DNA from: Trichosporon coremiiforme
Lineage: Eukaryota; Basidiomycota; Tremellomycetes; Trichosporonales; Trichosporonaceae
Direction: 5' to 3'
Assembly: GCA_039545355.1 (NCBI GenBank)
Contig: BCJJ01000013.1
Location: 1,287,980-1,351,979 of the forward strand
Length of the DNA: 64,000 nucleotides
The notes under the pieces were generated by a model. It had not been told where the DNA came from. It did no database searches and saw only the letters and a program-made list of their open reading frames with translations. The position numbers and the translations under genes were made by a program. Shown one piece after another: positions 58,201-64,000 of this stretch. The number at the start of each line of letters is the position of its first letter. Position 1 is the stretch's first letter.

Positions 58201-60504
58201 GACAGTACCGATTGATTCTGGAAGTTCGGCAAGAAGCACAGCGAATCGGACACTACACCGAGCCCGAGGATCCCCACTACCCGAACTCGCAGGAGACGCA
58301 CGAGAGCTCGCTCGACCCGTCGTCCACCATCTCGCGCCATAAGCCGCGCAATCAGAGCATCGACCAGGGCGCGCCGTCCATCAAGGCTCCGTCTGTCAGC
58401 ACGGCTCGCTCCGTGCCGATTCTCAGCAGCCAGGTGCCGATGCTGCGCCAGAGCCCGTCGACGCCGGCTGGTTTGGGCAATGTCTCAGTTCAGGCCCGTC
58501 GCCCGCGAACGCAGTATGTTCCAGACCGCGAGCCTGGAATCAACGGTGCCAGTCTTTCGGCCCAGACGTCTCGCCAGACACTCAGCATCAACACACCGAC
58601 GCAGCGCCCATCCAGTCACTTCAAGGCGCCCAGCAGCACGAGCGTCCCGAAGGCGCGTGGCTCGCAGTACTACACCGACGACTGGTCGGACACCGAGGAC
58701 CTGTGGGCTCCCTCGTCGCCGGCGTCTGGCAACCTCCGACCGTTCTCGTTCGCCGTTCGTGCGGGCGCCGGAGGCGGACAGGGCAGCGACGGCGGCCACA
58801 GCCGCAAGAGCTTCTTCGGTCGCTTCGGAGGATCAGTCACGTCGCTCTTCACAGGTGCCGGAAGTCATGGCGGTAGTGGAAGCATGATGGACATGCAGTA
58901 AGTCACAGCTAGGTGGAGAAATCTCCGAGCTAACTTGCAGCCTTGGTCTCGAGTCCGACCGCCGCAACCGCACCTCGTCGTACCAGGCGCACGAGCAGCC
59001 TCGCGTCCTTCCCGGCATGGGCCCCGGTCGACCGTCGTTCCAAGGCGGACGCAACTCGGTCGCCACCTCGATGTACCTCGGAAACGGCGGCGCGCGCTCC
59101 AGCGACGACGTCATGTTACGGGAGCGACGGGCGCACTCGACTAGCGCTTCGCGTTTGACCCAGGTTTCGATGTACGGGGACGACTTTGATCGCTCGTCTG
59201 CGACGACGGAGAAGAAGAAGGGCTTCAAGGGCCTGATACAGAAGATGAAGAAGGGCAAGAAGGACCCGTCGCGTCGCGGCACCGAGGAACTCGCGCCGCC
59301 CCCGCCGATGGGCTTCCTCGTCAACCGCCAGGACGGCAAGCACAACCGTAACCGCTCTGGCTCCTCCTCGTCGTTCGTCGAGGCCCCGTCGCCGGTGCCC
59401 CAGCAGCAGATGCAGATGGCCCGTTCTGTGCCCGGTGGCTCCATCAACGGACCCATGACGGCGCCGTCTTCGGGGAGCGACGTCAGCCCCACGAGTTCCC
59501 GCTTCGGACCCGATGGCCGCCAGCGCACCAACCCTGTGCCCGAGCTTCCCCCTGGAGCGGAGTCGGCTGGCTACCCCGGTGCCACGATGGAGATGTTAGC
59601 TCACCTCCCCGGCAACAGCCCCGTGCAGGCGACGCACTCTCAGCAGCAGCTCGAGGCCCCCATGTTCACCGACGAGCCTCAGGCTATGAACCGAGACCCG
59701 TTCGCGCGTTCGGCTGAGACTGCTTCGGACGGCAACCGCTCTCCGTCGCTGTACACCGTGCAGGGTGGCTCACGCAAGAGCATGCAGCCCTCAGTGTCCT
59801 CCCGCCTCTCGACTTCGACGACGATGCAGGGGCTCGAGACGCCGGACGGCCAGCCGTACCTGAACGGCAGCTACTCGCAGCAGCCGGCGTCGCAGCAGTC
59901 TCTCTCGCCCAACCGCCACAAGAATCTCCCGCCTCTGCCTCCCGGAATGGCGACACCCGAGATGTACTCGAGCCACCAGGACGACGGCGCGTCGATCTCG
60001 ATCCGGACGAGCCTGTTCGACCCAAAGCGCATGTCGTCGATGGACCAGGGCCGCGCGCTGTGCCCCCCGTCGTCGGACTACTTCCCGACCGCGTCGCCTC
60101 GCTACCACCAGGCGCCGATGCCGAACGGAGCCGTGCAGTCCAGCCCGTCCTCAACCGGTTCCAGCGTCATGCCGCCACAGGGCAACCTGCCTCTCCCGCG
60201 TCGCCCGATCCAGCCGCGCGCGAGCTTCGACGTTCTCTCCGACGCGCGTGCTCGCATCCGCCGGTCGACGGCCGAATCCGGCCGCATGCCGATGGAGGAC
60301 ATGGGCGGACGCAACGCGCAGAGCATGTACATCCAACAGCCAGCGGCCGCTAGTACCGGCTCGTTTGGCCGGTTCATCAGCCGCGACGCACCGCTGGGCC
60401 CGAAGGGCGCCCTCGTCGTGCCGACGCTGCGCGAGCCCTACGGCGAGGAGCGCAAGGAGCGCCGGCGGGGCATCAAGTCGATCTTCTCTTCCAAGGCGAG
60501 ATAG
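55237..60504 (+). CDS. Large Ser/Pro-rich protein of unknown function, 1,728 aa
   Basis: Three exons: 55237-58110, 58149-58897 and 58941-60504. The 55237 ATG (ACCATGG context) is the first true ATG of the frame. Residues 1-800 are Ser/Pro/Thr/Ala-rich and disordered-looking. A compact conserved-looking core follows at about 805-990: EEICLECMMRDRDLADVDVS, a WERDS segment, a charged helix rich in Arg/Lys/Glu (DEKRKQLKEARRARRAERD), and, across the first splice, SSALRYQILQNYLRGQYRLI. The rest is again disordered but carries three short basic-hydrophobic segments: RKSFFGRFGGSVTSLFTG, KKKGFKGLIQKMKKGKKD and, at the very C-terminus, RRRGIKSIFSSKAR. These could bind membranes or acidic partners. I do not recognise a named family. 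A role in polarity or the cell periphery is only a guess. Confidence 0.8.
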
Positions 60505-60972
60505 AGATGACACGAAGTATCACGCAACGACAAGGACAGTTTCTCTACATTACAGACCCACATTACAACAACAACAATCCAGACAGCAGACATCCAGACA
60601 GCAGACACACACACACATGAGATATTTTTTTATTCCTATTTCTAATCTTCGAGGTGCAGCAGTGCTAGTGCTTAGCATTACATGCGCCAAGTGACACACC
60701 CACGTTCATTTCAACCAACAGACTTTTTTCTCTCTGAGGCGCATACGTTTACGAACCCTTGTAGCAGTACGCCTATGTTAGCTATGTCCATGAAGGTGAG
60801 CGGCACGAGCGAAGTGAGTGCTGCGTGTTGAGGGTGGGTGCAGTGCGTCGAGATGCGAGTAATGGGAGCACCGGTGTCACGTGACACCCACCGCCGATCA
60901 GCGAGATTTCGAAGTCCACTCGGTTACGAGTGCGTAATCTCGCCTTGTTATCAGCTATCGTTCACAGCACTC
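60505..60972. promoter_or_regulatory. Intergenic region with an E-box palindrome
   Basis: 468 bp between the large gene and the next start codon, both on the plus strand. It has an AT-rich 3' end with a CA repeat at 60603-60616, and a perfect palindrome at 60873-60888. No coding signal. Confidence 0.55.
60873..60888. promoter_or_regulatory. Perfect 16-bp palindrome centred on a CACGTG E-box
   Basis: GGTGTCACGTGACACC equals its own reverse complement. The core TCACGTGA is the high-affinity site type for bHLH factors such as Cbf1/USF. It lies 85-100 bp upstream of the ATG of the mitochondrial-type gene. Confidence 0.7.
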
Positions 60973-62666
60973 ATGATCAGGCGGTATCTGGCCCCTCGGC
61001 CTGGCTCTCTGTCCCAATCTTTATCCACATCATTCTCGTCATCGACAGCCGGTCCGTCCTCCAGACCATTCACCTGCTCCGCCTCGACCGCCGCTCCTCC
61101 CTCAACACCAGGAGACGTCCCGCGACCGCGCCGCAAGCCGAAGACTGATCCATGGTCCACCAGCTCCACTACCACCTCCTCTTCCTCGCCATTTCGGGAC
61201 CTGGATCCGCCCCGTCCCCGGAAACGGAGGGACACGCCGCCCGTCCGTCTCCGAGCTGGACTGTTGAGCGAAAACAAGGCGGGTGATAGGACGGGGAGAG
61301 CGATGGGGGAGGCGTTGGCTCTGCGTGCCAAGGTTGTTGGACCACGCGAGGCTAAGGATGGATCTGATGAGCGACGGCCACAGCTGGAGCGGCAGGGGCG
61401 GCAGGAACGGCAGGAGAAACCCATGTTCGGCCTAGCCCGAGGTCTAACGCAGGACGAGTCCATGGGATCAAGCGCAGCCGCTGCAGCCGCTGCAGCCGCT
61501 GCGTTCGGAGCCTCGAGCGCGGCGACCTCTGCGGCCGGCTTTGGGACTATCACGAACGACCCGATGAGGCGGTCATCCCTCATTTCGGATGTTCCCGAGG
61601 GAACTCAGAGAGTGGTACAGGGGAAGAGCTTTGCGAGCAAGTATGCCAGTGTGCTGGATACTTGGGGACGGGAGTGGAGGAAGGTCGACATTACGCATCC
61701 GCCCAGGGCTGTTAACAAGGTACGTCTCAGGCTCTATCTCTCCCACACTCTCCAATCCTCGTTCCGACCCCCGTTTCCGCTCTCTCCACCTCTGGGCGGT
61801 TTGAAGGAGGGGACAGTGTGAGGTGGAAGTGTGGCCCTACCTATGGCTCGACCTATGCCTCGCCCTTCAGGCTCCCTTCGGCCTCGCGTTAACCTCAGAT
61901 TCCGATCAAGCACGAGCAATACGACGACGTCGTCGCCCTCCGCGACGCGCAGACGTACAAGGGCCGCTTCTTCCTCGCGCGTCTGAAGCCGGGGCGTCTG
62001 AAGCGCACAGGGCCCTTCACGGACATGCAGAGGATGTACCGGGGCAAACTCGGCTTGGTGCTCGAGGCGCAGAAGAAGCACCGGGCAGCCATCGACGCCG
62101 CCGTGGCCGTGGGCCCTGCCGCTCCCCTGTCCGCACCTGCGGGTGTGTCGCCCGAGATTGTCGGGTTGACGCCGGAGAGCTCAAGGCTCGCTTCATCTTC
62201 GGCCTCGACTTCCGCCTCGACGGTAGGCGGCCCACAAGGCGCGCTGGCCGGTCTCGGCCTCCCACCTCCCCGCGCGCCGACCGAGCCCTCCATCTCTCTC
62301 ACCATCGTCGCGAACAAGCTGCGCGTCTCCAAATTCGCCGTCGAGCGCCGCCATGCGATCAATCGCCTCCGCGCGGCGTGGACGCACGTCATCTCCCACT
62401 CGCCCGTCGTGCCCATCTCGACCGAGCACTGTTATTTCCTGCACGTCGCGGATGGGAAAGTGTACGACTCTGTCGACTTCAGGCAGCTGTGCGAGGAGGC
62501 CGAGAGGGCCATTACGAGCTTGGCTAGGGCTATCATCGCGAGGGAGAACGGGGGACGGTACAAGGAGGCGAGAGGGTATGCTGGACGGGGATCGGGGGGC
62601 AAGAATGCGGACAGGAGGGATCTGGCCAAGAAGAAGCAGGTCTGGAAGGGGACTGGCGTCCATTAG
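60973..62666 (+). CDS. Hypothetical protein with probable mitochondrial presequence, 504 aa
   Basis: Two exons, 60973-61719 and 61899-62666. The N-terminus MIRRYLAPRPGSLSQSLSTS is rich in Arg, Ser and Leu without acids, like a matrix import signal. Up to about 190 the protein is Arg/Ser/Pro-rich with an Ala run. Two ordered blocks follow. The first spans the splice (SVLDTWGREWRKVDITHPPR, then EQYDDVVALRDAQTYKGRFF). The second is C-terminal and runs from KLRVSKFAVERRHAINRLRA to DFRQLCEEAERAITSLARAI, ending in a lysine-rich tail. The basic character and presequence would fit an RNA-binding or ribosome-associated mitochondrial protein. That is inference only, since no named family was recognised. 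Confidence 0.7.
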
Positions 62667-62811
62667 CTCAAACCACTGCATCGCATGGCATCGCGTCGCG
62701 AGACTGCAGGGCTCTGCGCCACAGCACTACGCTCGCTTCGCTCGTACGCGCACACTCTATCACCCATTTGCATGTAATCCATATTACTTGATGTAAACAC
62801 TACAACTTATC

Positions 62812-64000
62812 TTAGAAGCGGGACAGGTCGCGGCCAAAGAGACCGCGCTTGACCCAGTCAAGCATGAGCATGAAGCGGGTGCGCATGCTCGTCTGCTGGC
62901 TCCAGTAGATGGAGCGCCACGCGTACATGGCCATGAGCCCTCCGGCAAGCGAGAACCCGTCGCGGTCAAACACGGCCGCGCTGCCGAGCGAAGCCAGGCT
63001 GCCGAGGTACCGGTACTTGAAGGGGTGGAAGTAGGTCGAGTCGTCGCGCAGGTCCTGCTCCGGGTCCACCTTGCCCTGCTCCGTCTTCTTCTTGTGACGC
63101 TTGGACAACTCGCTGAACATCTTGCCCAGGTACTCGCCCTCCTGCGACGCGACCTGCGCCGTGGCCGGGAGCGCGGTTACGCGCTTTGTGACGGTCATGA
63201 ACATGTCCGCCGCCTCGTTCAGGGACAGGTAGTTGTCGTGGTCCTTGTCGAACTCCTCGAAGATTTCGCGGCTGATGTTAGCTGGGGGCGCACAGACTAG
63301 GAAGCTCACATCTTCGTCAGGTGCGAGCCAGCGAGCGGGTACTTCTTGCTCAGGTACTTGGCCATCCTCTCCCACTCATGCAGGTCGCTGTCATTAGCTA
63401 CAAAGGGCACATCTCAGCTTACAGCTTGTTGTCCTTGTTCGTGTCAAACTTGTCCCAGAGCGAGAGCAGCTCGTTCATCATGCCGAGATGGATCTGAGGT
63501 CAGCTGAAAGCGGCCTTCAAAGCTTACAGTAGAAGCATCGCCGATCGCGTACATCGTGCCGAGGGGAACACCCTCAACGCGCAGGTAGCCGTCGACCTGG
63601 ACAGCCTTGCTGTGGAACTGGTTCGGCAGCTGGTCGCAGAGGTTGCGCGTAAAGTCCTGCATCGCTGATGTCAGCTTCCACGGCACCGTCAGGGTAACTT
63701 ACCGATACCCGTGCTCCAGAGCGTCAGGCCAGAAGGCAGGACCTCCGTAGACGTGGTCTTGTCGGGACCCTTGAGCGTGATGATGACACTGTCGGGTGTG
63801 ATCTCGGAAACGCTGGGGTCAGTTACAAAAACATCACCGACAACTCACCGGGCATTCGTGTGGACGGTGATCTCGGAACGGGCGAACTTCTTCTCGGCGT
63901 ACTCGGAGATCTTCTCGGAGTAGGTGTTCAGAATGTGGTCGCGCGACTGAATCAGAGAGATCGTGACCTCATTGCGGAGAAGCTTGGGGTACTGCTGTCA
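62812..64000 (-). CDS. NDE1: Alternative type II NADH dehydrogenase with EF-hands, 3' part
   Basis: Minus strand, six exons inside the window: 63991-63849, 63812-63703, 63664-63528, 63493-63423, 63387-63310 and 63271-62812. The 5' part, with the FAD and first Rossmann motifs, lies beyond the right edge; 64000-63992 looks like the end of an intron. Visible parts include SGLTLWSTGIAMQDFTRNL, GVPLGTMYAIGDAST (the FAD-binding GD motif) and two perfect EF-hand loops, DTNKDNKLDLHE and DKDHDNYLSLNE. The C-terminal hydrophobic end (GGLMAMYAWRSIYW) is for membrane attachment. Fungal external NADH dehydrogenases oxidise cytosolic NADH at the outer face of the inner mitochondrial membrane, without proton pumping; those with EF-hands respond to calcium. 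Internal versus external type is inferred from the EF-hands. Confidence 0.9.

Overview
This is eukaryotic, fungal, intron-rich DNA. The genes point to a basidiomycete yeast of the Tremellomycetes, and most likely the Trichosporonales. That placement is inference from three things: high GC, best recognisable matches to basidiomycete families, and very uniform introns. The introns are mostly 35-250 nt, open with GTGAGT or GTAAGT, and close with CTGAC or CTAAC followed within a few bases by CAG. The species cannot be named from sequence alone. Gene models were built by hand: donors and acceptors were read directly, and every complete model keeps an open frame and a total length divisible by three.

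Left arm (1-10.3 kb): a partial Ala/Asp/Lys-rich gene at the edge; a nine-exon FHA plus kinase gene of the Rad53/Cds1/Chk2 checkpoint type; an RPAP3-like TPR co-chaperone; and an Nrg1-like C2H2 repressor with a long pyrimidine-rich leader. A gene desert of about 8 kb follows (10.3-18.5 kb). It holds only simple repeats, a single N, and a striking CCTGA/TCAGG cluster.

Middle (18.5-50.3 kb) is compact and mostly housekeeping: an unknown 365-aa gene divergent from BUD31 (spliceosome); a divergent mitochondrial-carrier-like protein; a USP deubiquitinase with an unusual catalytic box; a NUDT19-like NUDIX hydrolase ending in a peroxisomal AKL signal; a Kic1/Nak1-type GCK kinase divergent from SEC18/NSF; an FHA-RING ligase (Dma1 type); a small protein with a predicted N-myristoylation signal; LIP2 octanoyltransferase; LSC1 (succinyl-CoA ligase alpha) divergent from PSF1 (GINS); and HYPK divergent from BRO1.

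Right arm (50.3-64 kb): a second gene-free stretch of about 4.9 kb, then a 1,728-aa Ser/Pro-rich protein of unknown function, a 504-aa protein with a likely mitochondrial presequence, and the 3' part of a type II NADH dehydrogenase carrying two perfect EF-hands.

The genes do not form an operon-like system. Shared themes are phospho-threonine checkpoint signalling (Rad53-like kinase, Dma1-like ligase), mitochondrial metabolism (LIP2, LSC1, NDE, a carrier) and membrane traffic (SEC18, BRO1). No defence or mobile system was found. The most novel-looking items are the 1,728-aa protein, the 365-aa gene next to BUD31, the myristoylation-candidate protein and the CCTGA cluster in the desert.
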